From an uncultured Acetatifactor sp. (lineage in GTDB: Bacteria > Bacillota > Clostridia > Lachnospirales > Lachnospiraceae): DNA of 64,000 nucleotides. A program made the translations under genes and the position numbers. Every line of letters begins with the position of its first letter. Position 1 is the first letter of the stretch. The stretch spans positions 21,014 to 85,013 of the forward strand of contig CAJUSI010000042.1 in the NCBI GenBank assembly GCA_910589035.1. Reading direction: 5' to 3'. This document shows positions 54,785 through 63,928 of the stretch, one piece after another. The notes below the pieces were generated by a model, which worked only from the letters and a program-made list of their open reading frames with translations, did not search any database and was not told the origin of the DNA.

Positions 54785-57196
54785 TCATTCATCCGTCTTT
54801 CCTTCCTCCAGCTCCAGCTTCAACTCTTCCCCTTCCAGAATCTCCACCCACTGCCGCCGGACGCCGTCCGCTCCCATGGTCTGCCTCAATACTCCCCAGG
54901 CCTTTCCCGTACAGAAGAACGCCCGAAAATCCTCCTCCGAATACCGGGGCGCAAAGGAAATCCTGTTCTCGCTCATGTCGCAGGAAAATCCGCTCAGGGC
55001 CGTCAGCAGCATGTAGCTTGCCATGGACCGCACATAATGGTTCCCGCATTCCACCTCGCAGTAAGGATTCCTCCTATACCCGTCATAGCGGCTTCTCACT
55101 CCCCGCACGATCTCAAGGCCTTCCTCCCGGTACCCCTCATAGATCAGATGGGCGGCCACCTGGTATTCCACACCGGCCCACACCTCGTCGCTGTAGATAA
55201 AGGGAAGATGGGGCTCCTCCGATTTCGGCCAGGTGCAGAGCACCAGCCCTGTCTCGTCATTCAGGGCATACACCCGCTGAGTGCATTGAAATTCCGAAAA
55301 AGAATGTTTGAAATTATATTTATACACAGAGGCGACGGCGCTCTTTACATGCTCCCCGGGCAGAATATAGCCCAGATGGTTTACATGGGCAAGAACCTGT
55401 CCCAGCACCTGGTCGGACAGGCATCCCGCGCCGTACTGGTAGAGATAGCGGTTCACATCCTCCGTGTTCTGTCTGTAATATTCTCCGTCCCAGAGCATCC
55501 GGTCCATAAGGGCGGAGCCCCTCTCCCACAGTTCATGATACCTTTGTGCCTCCGCCTCGTTTCCCAGGCGGCGTTCGATCTCCTCCGCCGCCCGGAGCGC
55601 CGCATAATAGACCGAATTGGTGAGGGAATTCTCCCCATAGAACTCAATATCATAGGTATTATGCTGTTTAGCGTCCAGAACCCCGTCATGGTTGGAATCC
55701 CAGTAGCGGTCGCCGTAGGCAAGGGCCAGCCTGGCCTTTGGCCACAGCTCCTTCACATAGTCCAGATCCCCGGTCAGCAGGAAATCCCGGTACAGGCGCA
55801 GGACGCATCCCATCTGTCCGTCGGCGGCGGGATGGTACTCCCATCCTTCCTTACCGAAGACCCTTCTGGTCCGGAAGGCCATCCTGCCCGTATCATCCGT
55901 CTCCAGCAGGAATTCCACCCGCCGCATGGTCTGCTCCAGCTTAGGGAAAAGGAAGGCCAGGGTCTGGGCATAATTCCACACATGAGTGCAGTTCCCCTCG
56001 CAGCACCCCTCCGTTTCAAAGCCTCCCTCCCATCCCAGAAAGGTTCCGTCCTCTATGCGGAAGCAGACCGTGCTGCGGATGGTGACGATATTATTGGCTA
56101 CGGAATCGATCACCTCCGCCGGAAGACTGGAATCATAGAGGACCCTGGTAAACCTGCGGGTCCGTGCCTCCAGACCGGCCAGATTCCGGTGAAGAAAGGA
56201 TGCCGCGTCCCAGGCGCTCCCAAACCTTGTGGCATAATAATTCCGGATGGAATGGCTCTCGCAGTTTCCGCAGCTGCAGTAATCATACTCCCAGTTATCC
56301 TGCCGGTTGGGATAGTACCAGCTTAGGACAAATTCGAACGTATACGATTCCCCCGGCTGCAGAACCTTTTCGATGCACAGGGAGCCCGTCCTCATCTCCC
56401 GCTCGTCTCCGGCATTCACCGCCAGATAGGAGCTCTTCGGCGTCAGCCTTCCATGCTGCCTGAATTCGTTCCAGAAATCCCGAAAGCCGTCCCAGTTCCC
56501 CCGGTTCAGCCAGTTCTCCTTATATGTGACATTCCTGTCGCTTGTGGTGAGGCTATGGTTCCCGAAATGAAGATGGCGGGAGGAAAGCTTTGTACAGTAA
56601 CAGTACAGCCCCCGGATCTCTCCGTCGTCCCGGTACTGCGTCTCTCCGCAGTCGTCCCACTCAAGGCTTTCCCACCTCTCCCTCTCGAAGGCGGAGACCC
56701 CCGCCACATTGGTGACGGAACCGCATACCGCAACCTCCGCCGCGTGGTCCGTGGGATTGGCAATCCGGTAGCGGATCACGCCCCCGGGAATTCCGGAATT
56801 CTCATCGTCCAGGGGAATGAAGGGATTGAAGGTCTCCATTTCCACCTCCAGAGGAACCTTTTCGTCCCGAAGCCGGATCCTGGCAAAGGGATACTCCGCC
56901 TGAAATTCGGAAGTCTCAAACCGCGGAAGCCCGGCGCAGTCCCCCACCTGATACCCGTGGCTTCTGGTATAGGGCGGGGAAAGTCTGGCTTCCAGCACCC
57001 GGGCCTGTGGCTCCCTCCCCTCCTCCTTCATGTACATGGCAAAGAAAGTGTAGGGAATCCGGTTCCCCTTTCCCGGCCGGTTAAACCATTCGAAATCCAT
57101 AAACTGCCCCCTGGCCCCCACCGAATAGGTTCCCGTGCCGATGCCTCCCACCGGAAAGGCCACCTGTGAAGCATCTTCTCTGTATACTCTGCTCAT
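54785..57196 (-). CDS. GH116-family glycosidase (GBA2-like)
   Basis: An 803-residue protein without signal peptide. It starts with FPVGGIGTGTYSVGARGQFM then DFEWFNRPGKGN, the strong signature of the GBA2 N-terminal beta domain (GH116). The alpha/alpha toroid follows, with CTHVWNYAQTLAFLFPKLEQ, DGQMGCVLRLYRDF, the acid/base segment HNTYDIEFYG and the late WAGVEYQVAAHLIYEG and RNPYCEVECGNHY (nucleophile region). Family activities are beta-glucosidase, beta-xylosidase and glucosylceramidase. GAGGAGAAAGAGG precedes the ATG. The frame is intact, unlike several neighbours. Confidence 0.9.
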   Translation of the reverse strand: MSRVYREDASQVAFPVGGIGTGTYSVGARGQFMDFEWFNRPGKGNRIPYTFFAMYMKEEGREPQARVLEARLSPPYTRSHGYQVGDCAGLPRFETSEFQAEYPFARIRLRDEKVPLEVEMETFNPFIPLDDENSGIPGGVIRYRIANPTDHAAEVAVCGSVTNVAGVSAFERERWESLEWDDCGETQYRDDGEIRGLYCYCTKLSSRHLHFGNHSLTTSDRNVTYKENWLNRGNWDGFRDFWNEFRQHGRLTPKSSYLAVNAGDEREMRTGSLCIEKVLQPGESYTFEFVLSWYYPNRQDNWEYDYCSCGNCESHSIRNYYATRFGSAWDAASFLHRNLAGLEARTRRFTRVLYDSSLPAEVIDSVANNIVTIRSTVCFRIEDGTFLGWEGGFETEGCCEGNCTHVWNYAQTLAFLFPKLEQTMRRVEFLLETDDTGRMAFRTRRVFGKEGWEYHPAADGQMGCVLRLYRDFLLTGDLDYVKELWPKARLALAYGDRYWDSNHDGVLDAKQHNTYDIEFYGENSLTNSVYYAALRAAEEIERRLGNEAEAQRYHELWERGSALMDRMLWDGEYYRQNTEDVNRYLYQYGAGCLSDQVLGQVLAHVNHLGYILPGEHVKSAVASVYKYNFKHSFSEFQCTQRVYALNDETGLVLCTWPKSEEPHLPFIYSDEVWAGVEYQVAAHLIYEGYREEGLEIVRGVRSRYDGYRRNPYCEVECGNHYVRSMASYMLLTALSGFSCDMSENRISFAPRYSEEDFRAFFCTGKAWGVLRQTMGADGVRRQWVEILEGEELKLELEEGKTDE

Positions 57197-57312
57197 CCTC
57201 TTTCTCCTCGTCCCGATCTCGATTTTTCTGTCAGTTTTTTCCGGATCCTGGAAGCTTCCGAACCTTCTGAGACACCGTCCCCCGGCATTCCGGTCTGCTT
57301 CGCCGACTTCCT

Positions 57313-57395
57313 CCGGTATTCCGCTCCGCCTCTCTCACGGCCTTCCGAAGTGCAGCTCTCACGGTCTTCCCCGGTATTCCGCTCCGCCTCTCTCA
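57313..57395. repeat. Pair of 25-bp direct repeats in the malG-GH116 spacer
   Basis: CCGGTATTCCGCTCCGCCTC and the next five bases are identical at 57313-57337 and 57371-57395, offset 58 bases, in a pyrimidine-rich spacer (57197-57433) with no gene. Confidence 0.8.
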
Positions 57396-57433
57396 TCCCT
57401 CCGCCGGCTCTTCTGCATCTGCCTTTCCGGCAT

Positions 57434-58269
57434 TTACAGCTTGATAGAACCTGCACTCAGGCCCTCCACGAACTGTTTCATGGATATGGCGAACAGAATC
57501 ACCAGCGGCAGGCTGGATACCGCATAGGCGGCCGCCAGCAGCCCCGTCTCTCCCGGATAATTTCCGGAGAGCATGGCGATTCCCACGGTAATCGGCCTCT
57601 TTTCCGGGGTACTGATGGTCACAAGGGGCCAGACATAATCATTCCAGACGCCCAGGAACACATTCATCCCCATCAGGGAAATCATGGGCCGCAGCAGGGG
57701 AAGCGCCAGATGCCAGTAAATCCTGGGCTCGTTGGCCCCGTCCAGGCGCATGGACTCAAAAAGCTCCCTGGGCTGCCCCTGCACGAAGGTAGTCATAACG
57801 AACACCCAGTAGGCCATATTGGTACCTGTCCCGAATAAAATCACCGGAAGATAGGTGTCCAGAATCCCCATCTGCATGGCCAGGGTGAAGGAGGGAATCA
57901 GATTCATCACCCCCGGAAGCATCATCTTGGCAAAATGATGCCGAAGAGCAGATTCTGAAGAGGAAACACCAGCTTCCCGAAGGCATATCCGGCCAGGGTG
58001 GCAAACAATACGGACAGAACCATAGTCCCCGCCGCCATAATCAGCGAGTTTTTCATCAGCGGCAGCACCGTCTCCAAAGCCTTCTGATAATTTTCAAAAT
58101 GATACGGTCCCTTCAGGCTGAAAAATTCATAGATCACCTGCCTCTTATCCTTCAGGGACAGCATGAGCATCAGGATAAACGGCAGGAACATGCAGAAGAT
58201 GGACAGTATCATGTAAAGGTGCTTTGCGCTTTCCGGTACGTCAAAATAATTTCTTTTCGCTTTCTTCAT
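57434..58269 (-). pseudogene. Sugar ABC transporter permease (MalG-type), one frameshift
   Basis: The first 112 codons from 58269 carry the MalG-type start (FCMFLPFILMLMLSLK, NSLIMAAGTMVLSVLFATLAGYAFGKL). At the AAAA tract 57932-57935 the frame slips, and the protein resumes as MMLPGVMNLIPSFTLA, with the EAA loop ESMRLDGANEPRIYWHLALP, to the stop at 57434. Restoring one base would give a normal ~277-residue permease (FGIIFAKMMLPG). The start overlaps the malF-type stop by 4 bases. It is either a true loss of function or a sequencing slip. Confidence 0.88.
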
Positions 58270-59171
58270 GACTCGTCACTCCTCAGAAATTTTAATGTGG
58301 CCAGGGAGATAATCCCGCTGATCACAAACAGAAGCAGCCCCACTGCAGACGCATATCCGTACTGCTTGGCTCCAAACGCCTTGTTATACATATACAGGCC
58401 GGGCACCAGAGTCTCAAATCCCGGCCCGCCCTTGGTCACCACAAGCTGCGTGGTATATCCTGTGATTCCACCCACCAGCGCACCGATGAGATTCAGCTTA
58501 AACTGTCCCCTGATCAGGGGAAGCTCCAGGTAGAACAACCTCTTCAGGGAGGTGATGCCGTCCAGGGCCGCAGCCTCCCAGATAGAAGCATCGATGCTCT
58601 GCAGCCCGCCCAGATAGATCAGCGCCGCATTGGTACTGATAAAAGGAAAGCCCATGAATACCACACACCAGCGGGCCAGATCCGGATTTCCCAGCCAGGT
58701 CTGGGTCAGATGCTCCAGCCCCAGCCCCTTCAGCAGCTGATTGAAAAATCCGTACTGGGGATTGTACATGAACTGCCACATCAGCAATGTCACCAGGTAC
58801 GGCACCACCATGGGAATGCAGAAGAGAATCCGGTATATATACTGGCTTCTCTTATTTTTGAGCCGGAACAGAACGATACTTGCTATCATGGTGGGTATCA
58901 TCAGTATCAGCCCCATCACGAAAAAGAACAGCATATTCTTCACGGACACCCAGAACACGCTGTCCGACAAAATTTCACCGAAATTCCGCATTCCCACAAA
59001 TTCCGGTTCCCTGAAACCGTCCCATCTGAAAAAGGACATTACAATCCCCTGCAGCATGGGATACCAGTCAAACACCAGATTGGACAGCAGGGCCGGCAGA
59101 ATCAGCGCATACGCTACGGCATATCTTCCGATTCTCCTTCGCCCAGGCAGCCGCTTCGCTCTCTTTGCCAT
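58266..59171 (-). CDS. Sugar ABC transporter permease (MalF-type)
   Basis: From the ATG at 59171 (after AGGAGAGGAG) the product has 301 residues and six membrane helices. It starts AKRAKRLPGRRRIGRYAVAY, has LPALLSNLVFDWYPML in helix 1 and the EAA loop EAAALDGITSLKRLFYLELP that contacts the ATPase. It would import an oligosaccharide with the MalG-type partner and a lipoprotein-binding protein. Both partners are frameshifted, so the importer is probably non-functional. No dedicated ATPase gene is in the locus, as is common when a shared MsmK-like ATPase is used. Confidence 0.92.
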   Translation of the reverse strand: MAKRAKRLPGRRRIGRYAVAYALILPALLSNLVFDWYPMLQGIVMSFFRWDGFREPEFVGMRNFGEILSDSVFWVSVKNMLFFFVMGLILMIPTMIASIVLFRLKNKRSQYIYRILFCIPMVVPYLVTLLMWQFMYNPQYGFFNQLLKGLGLEHLTQTWLGNPDLARWCVVFMGFPFISTNAALIYLGGLQSIDASIWEAAALDGITSLKRLFYLELPLIRGQFKLNLIGALVGGITGYTTQLVVTKGGPGFETLVPGLYMYNKAFGAKQYGYASAVGLLLFVISGIISLATLKFLRSDES

Positions 59172-59229
59172 ATCTCCTCTCCTTCTTTCCAAAACAGGGG
59201 ATATCCTCCGATATCCCCCGCTGCTGTTT

Positions 59230-60874
59230 TTACTCACTGAAATACTGCTGATACATCTGAAGCTTCAGCTTCAGCAGCTCCACCGTCTTCTCCTGTGCCT
59301 GGATTGCGGCTTCGTTGGTTCCGCCCTTCAGCTCCTGGAGCCTGGCCTCCGCTTCCGCGATGCTGTCCGGCAGGTTCTTCAGATTGTCACGGCAGGTATT
59401 GACCGCCGTCTGCTTTGAATTCTCCAGAGCTCTCTTATTGAAGGTCTCCGTATCTATCCGTCCCGTCAGGTATTCCTGGGTCAGTCCTCCCCAGATGCCC
59501 ACATCGCCGTAGTCCACATAATTGGCTCCGAAGGACTGCTCATAGAGACAGAGCTCCGTATCGAACAGGAAGGGCTGTACCTCCTCCGGCTGCTCCACGC
59601 CCTCTATGGGGGACATGGAAATTGCAATCTTCACATACTCCTGCTGCACGTCAGGGCTGGACAGATACTGCAGGAAATCGATGACAGCGGCCAGCTTGTC
59701 CGGATCCTCCGCCACCTTTGCGTTCACGTCAAAGCCGTAATCCTGGTTGCCGGAGGCCTTCATAAAGCCTTCCATGGCATACTCGGAGGTATCCTTTTTC
59801 ACCAGAGGAATGGGCAGAACGCCCCACTCAAATTCCATGATCACATCCTGATATTCCGTAAATGCCCAGAAGCCTTCCTGAAAGATGGCCGCCTCCTGCA
59901 TCAGAAAGAGGTTCTTTGCGTCATTATAGGAAGCGCCGGCCCAGCCGTCCTGCCAGAACTGGGCATATTCGTAAACCGCCTCGGAAATGTCCACCATAAT
60001 CTGGTCATCGGGCTTCAGCCAGTCGTTCGCCAGCGCTATGGCCGTCTTATCCATTTTCAGATTCACCTTATCGGATCCGTTGTACTGCTCATCAAAATAC
60101 TGATCGATATAATGTTCTCCGAACTGATCCCCGATCCATCCGAAGGACCAGGAGACATGATGGTCCACCGACTCTGCCGCCACCGGCACCACCCCGTAAT
60201 CCTTCAGCTTCCGCAGCGCGTCGATAAACTCTCCAAAGGTCTCAGGAAGCTCCGTAATCCCCGCTTTCTGGAAGAGTGTCTTGTTGTAGAAGAAGGGCTG
60301 TCCCATGGAAAGGGATGCGGAGCCGTCATTGGGCACAAACATGATGGCGCCCAGGGTATTGTCCGCCTTGGAGCTTGCGAAGCTGGCCTCTCCTACGGAG
60401 AAGGTATCCACCCATCTGGTTCCGGGCACATAGGCGGATTCGGCCATCATATACTCATCCAGCGGAAGAAGCGCTCCCTTATCCGCGAAAGTCCTGCCAT
60501 ATGGGGCTGCATATGGATGATATCCGCAGCTCCGCCCGAAATGAACTGAGTATCCAGCAGATCCATATAGCCGTCCAGGGGCTGCTGCACATATTTAAAG
60601 GTTACATTGGGATGAACCTCCGTATAGGAATCCATCACATATTTCAGTCCGTCATAGAATTTTGATTCTCCGCCCTCGCCGTGCCAGGACATAATGGAAA
60701 TCTCTATCTTGGGCGCATCCGCCTTATCATCCGTCGCATCTGCCGAACTGTCTTCTCCTCCTGCGGCAGAGGATTGTCCGCTGCTCCCCCCGACGGAGCA
60801 CTATCGTTTCCGCAGCCGGCCAGCATACTCAGGGTTAAAACCGAAAACAGTATCGATATTACCTTCTTTTTCAT
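59230..60874 (-). pseudogene. Sugar ABC transporter substrate-binding lipoprotein, two frameshifts
   Basis: The ATG at 60874 follows AAGGAGGCC. The signal peptide ends LSMLAGCGND (lipobox). A first slip lies in the run of six C (plus strand) at 60786-60791; the correct frame then gives SSGQSSAAGGEDSSADATDD and IEISIMSWHGEGGESKFYDG. A second slip near 60493 separates ADIIHMQPHMAG from TFADKGALLPLDEYMMAESA. The rest (to 59230) is a normal family 1 binding protein, with WSFGWIGDQFGEHY. Only the first 29 or so residues plus a nonsense tail would be made. A C-terminal coiled tail (EKTVELLKLKLQMYQQYF) is unusual. Confidence 0.9.
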
Positions 60875-61064
60875 TTTACGGCCTCCTTTTCTCATGTAAG
60901 TCATATAAAATAGCATTTTTTTACATAGTAATTCCCCTGAATCCATCAAATCATCCATTGACACAAAAATGATATGTTTTGATGCTTTTTGAGTTTTTAT
61001 GAGTCTTTTTGTGAGCTTATACATCTTTATTTCTGTTTTTTCAACAAATTCAGCGCTTTTTTTA

Positions 61065-61093
61065 TTGAAATACATTACTAATGTGTGTATAAT
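61065..61093 (+). promoter_or_regulatory. Promoter of the AraC-type gene
   Basis: TTGAAA (61065-61070) and TATAAT (61088-61093) exactly 17 bases apart, about 60 bases before the ATG at 61155, in the divergent region between the regulator and the binding-protein gene (60875-61154). I saw no clear operator. Confidence 0.7.
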
Positions 61094-61154
61094 TGTAGAT
61101 CATAGACTTGCCGAATCCCATAGACAATGCTTTTTAAAACATGGACAATTTGAT

Positions 61155-61831
61155 ATGAAAAATTTACACTACAATAATTTTCAGATTTTATTCAATAACA
61201 TGAATATCAAGATGCTGGAGCACGGACATTTATACGCGGATCAAAACTGGGCGCCCAAGGAGCGGTGCTCTCCCTTCTTCAGCTGGAGTACCTGCCGGGG
61301 CATGATCTTTTTTCCTTTAATAAAACCTGTACGCGCCTTCCCATGGATTTGACAAATGCAGAGGGATGGCTGAATATGGCGGAAAGCTCCGAAATCAGGG
61401 ATCACATGATGTTCAAATGCCGTCTCCTGGAGCTGCTCTCCCTCTTTGCCCAGGAGACGGAGATCTCGTATTCCCAGATTGAGACCTATATCAAATATAA
61501 TCCTCTGTTTGAATATATTGACCGGCACTGCGCCATCACGCTGAACAACGAATCCCTGGCGGAGGCCTTCCACACCAATTCCAACACTCTCCGCCTGAAT
61601 TTCAAGAAAGAGATGGGGATTACCCTGAAAAAATACGTGGATCTGAAGCTTCTGGAAAAAATTCAGGAAAAGCTGATCTATTCCAATATGACCCTGCGGG
61701 AAATCGCCTGCCTTTTTTCCTTCTCCGATGAATTTTATCTTTCCAGATTTTTTAAGAAATACACCGGTATTTCTCCCAAGCAGTATAAAATCAATCATTT
61801 TATCAACGATATTCATGAGATTACCTTTTAA
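61155..61831 (+). pseudogene. AraC-family regulator with sensor domain deleted
   Basis: The ATG at 61155 starts a normal AraC N-terminus (NFQILFNNMNIKMLEHGHLY, then WAPKERCSPFF). Where the cupin should continue, at about 61270, the frame breaks and the remainder reads LEYLPGHDLFSFNKTC and so on, joining the back of the sensor. The C-terminal double helix-turn-helix is intact (LAEAFHTNSNTLRLNFKKEM and REIACLFSFSDEFYLSRFFK, then YTGISPKQYK). About 60-70 residues are missing and the two parts are out of frame. It is divergent from the transporter operon it presumably controlled. Confidence 0.8.
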
Positions 61832-61833
61832 GT

Positions 61834-62010
61834 CCGGGCGCCACGCCGGAATCTAAAACCGCAATCGTTATCCCGCTTCCGTCCACCCCATAAGTGAGTA
61901 TTTACCCTATCATATTTCTCACGCGCTGCATAATAAAAAAGCCCGGGTACTCCTGCGCTTATTTCAGATACCCGGTATCCGGCGGAGGCGGCGCGTCAAA
62001 GATCCGGGAG
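61834..62010 (-). pseudogene. Relic of a second GH 3' end, terminator and S8 peptidase 5' end
   Basis: Reading the reverse strand: codons RIFDAPPPPDTGYLK and a stop (62008-61963) match the end of the GH gene at 47468 (QTFDAPPPPDTGYLR). A hairpin with TACCCGGG followed by CTTTTTT (to 61934) matches the terminator position. Then MQRVRNMIG, a stop codon, and VDGSGITIAVLDSGVAPG match the first ~35 residues of the S8 peptidase. The relic ends 3 bases from the AraC stop and abuts the radical SAM stop, so it is a scar of a lost second copy. Confidence 0.85.
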
Positions 62011-62018
62011 CTGCAAGC

Positions 62019-62798
62019 TCAATACAGGCAACCATCTATCTTGTTCATCGGCGTATAAGAAGCCAGAATATCGCATATGTCCCGTTCATACAGATTGCCG
62101 CCCAGGGCGCTGCCGTCCGGGCCAATGCTCACCGCGCGCACATCCTCCGGGTCGTCCTCATAGGGGTTCCGTATTTCCCTGCCCGGCTCAAAATACTCCT
62201 TCAGGTATTTCAGCGCATTTCCCTCTGGAAAAATGACATTTCCGTCATTTTCTTCGATTCCCATGGCCGCAAATTCCTCCAGAATCTCCCTTGTTCTTCT
62301 GTTGTAGGGATTGTCCCCCTCACGGCTTACCAGCCAGGCCGGTTGGGTCCGCAGGCGGCATCCTGTGTCCTTCACCGCGCCAGCAAAATGCTTCACATAT
62401 TCCAGAGGGATGCTTTCCTGGTGAAAAGCGTCCACGGACAGCAGAATATTGTTCACGCCGCTTTCCGAAAGCGCCGCTGCCACAGCTTCTATTTTTCCGG
62501 TTTCCCTGCTGAAATAGCCGTTTGTGATAAACTGCCTCTTCGGAATCTGCATTTTACCTGCGGCGGCATGAATGCTGCACACCACCTCCGGATACAGCAG
62601 CGGCTCGCCGCCAAAGGTCATAACCGATTCTATCCGGTAGTTTTCCGCAATTCTGCGGACGGCCAGGGCAGCCGCATCCGCGTCCAGCCTCCGGCCCACG
62701 TTCCCGTGCTCTCCCTGGGAGCAGTGCCTGCACCTGCCTGTGCAGGCCAATGTAACTACAAATTCTATTCTGTTTAAATTTTTTAAATACGGATTCAT
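62019..62798 (-). CDS. Radical SAM protein of unknown function
   Basis: I use the ATG at 62798 (after AGGAAAGAGG), giving 259 residues. The cluster motif CTGRCRHCSQGE (CX3CX2C) lies near residue 19, followed by MTFGGEPLLYP and LLSVDAFHQESIP, the normal radical SAM barrel. The C-terminal region (SIGPDGSALGGNLYERDICD) resembles the start of a SPASM-like extension but has too few cysteines for an auxiliary cluster. No precursor peptide or obvious substrate gene is adjacent; the alpha/beta hydrolase upstream is on the same strand, 119 bases away. Function unknown. Confidence 0.85.
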   Translation of the reverse strand: MNPYLKNLNRIEFVVTLACTGRCRHCSQGEHGNVGRRLDADAAALAVRRIAENYRIESVMTFGGEPLLYPEVVCSIHAAAGKMQIPKRQFITNGYFSRETGKIEAVAAALSESGVNNILLSVDAFHQESIPLEYVKHFAGAVKDTGCRLRTQPAWLVSREGDNPYNRRTREILEEFAAMGIEENDGNVIFPEGNALKYLKEYFEPGREIRNPYEDDPEDVRAVSIGPDGSALGGNLYERDICDILASYTPMNKIDGCLY

Positions 62799-62917
62799 CC
62801 TGTACCTCTTTCCTGCTTTGGCGGGGCATCTCCCCTGTTCCCGGCCACATGCTCCCTCAATCGGACTATGGCCGTGTTCTGTTTTGTACTTCTCGGTGAA
62901 GGGCATCTGCAGCCGTC

Positions 62918-63817
62918 TTATATCTGCGCCCTGAGAAAGTCGATGGAGTATTTCCTGGCGGCAGCGCTGTCGGCCCCGTCATAACCATGCCCTGCGCCGG
63001 GAATGACGATCAGCCTGGCGTCCCCGTATACGGACAGGGCCCTCTCGGAATAACAAAGTGGCACGATTTCGTCCTGGTCCCCGTGAATCATCAGCACCGG
63101 CCCTCTGTAAGCCGGAAGAATGCCATAAATGTCTATATCCTTCGCCTCCCGGTCAAAGGCCTCCCCCAGCCGCAGGCCGAATACCTCCCTCTCCCCGGCC
63201 TCGTACCGCTTCCTGGCGCCCTCGGGAATCACGAACGCCGGATACCACAGCGCCAGCGCCCTGATATCCTCCGGGCGCCTTGCCGCCGCCATCGCCGATA
63301 CCAGGCCGCCCATGCTCTCCCCCTGCAGAAAGACCCGCCTGGGATCCACATAGTCCAGCGCCTTCACGCAGCCGATGACCGTCTCCAGATCTTCACATTC
63401 CGTGCCCACCGTCATCTCCTCAAATCCGCCGTCACTGAAGGACTCCGGCCCGCCCCCGCAGAAATCGAAGAACAGGCAGCAGATCCCCGCCTCCGCGAAT
63501 CCCTCCCCGTGGTGCATCAGCTCCCGGTAATTGCTGCCGAATCCATGGCAGAATATCACGATGGGAAGCTTCTCTCCCTGCCTTTCCGGCAGATAGATGC
63601 GCCCTCTGATTCTTTTTCCATCTTTCCTTACAAATGTCATTTCCTCTGTCATGATCGTCATCCTCATACCCCCGGCGCTTCGGCGCGCCTGCCCGTCTCT
63701 GTCCTTCTGTCCACCTTGTTCCTCCGCCGGCTTCCCTCCGGTGCTTTCTTTCGGGCTTACATCCGCGCCGCTTTTCTCCTCCTGGTACCAGCAGAATCTG
63801 TCCTGTAAATTCTTCAT
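62918..63817 (-). CDS. Alpha/beta hydrolase (dienelactone-hydrolase/esterase-like)
   Basis: From the ATG at 63817 (after GGAGGGAAG) the product has 299 residues. A charged, low-complexity N-terminal stretch of about 55 residues (SPKESTGGKPAEEQGGQKDR) precedes the hydrolase domain. Motifs: IVIFCHGFGSN oxyanion loop, nucleophile Ser in LQGESMGG, acid Asp in IHGDQDEIVP and the catalytic His in GAGHGYDGAD. It probably acts as an esterase or peptidase in the cytosol. It is upstream of the radical SAM gene, and may share a transcript with it. Substrate unknown. Confidence 0.88.
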   Translation of the reverse strand: MKNLQDRFCWYQEEKSGADVSPKESTGGKPAEEQGGQKDRDGQARRSAGGMRMTIMTEEMTFVRKDGKRIRGRIYLPERQGEKLPIVIFCHGFGSNYRELMHHGEGFAEAGICCLFFDFCGGGPESFSDGGFEEMTVGTECEDLETVIGCVKALDYVDPRRVFLQGESMGGLVSAMAAARRPEDIRALALWYPAFVIPEGARKRYEAGEREVFGLRLGEAFDREAKDIDIYGILPAYRGPVLMIHGDQDEIVPLCYSERALSVYGDARLIVIPGAGHGYDGADSAAARKYSIDFLRAQI

Positions 63818-63865
63818 CTGTCTTCCCTCCATAAGTATGCACACTTTTTATATTAGGTTGCTTTT

Positions 63866-63922
63866 ACAGTAAACCCCCATGCCGCTTTGTCGGCACCACT
63901 ATGAATGAAAGGGGTTTACTGT
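63866..63922. repeat. Dispersed palindromic repeat, copy C
   Basis: Perfect 12-bp terminal inverted repeat: ACAGTAAACCCC (63866-63877) and GGGGTTTACTGT (63911-63922) around CATGCCG...ATGAATG. The ends match copy B (32059-32140) and the right end of copy A (16531-16594). It lies just upstream of the alpha/beta hydrolase start. Confidence 0.8.
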
Positions 63923-63928
63923 GAGCCT

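Noticed and set aside
57193..57456. An 87-codon reverse frame between malG and GH116
   Set aside because: Arg/Glu-rich low complexity created by the pyrimidine-rich spacer and its 25-bp repeats.
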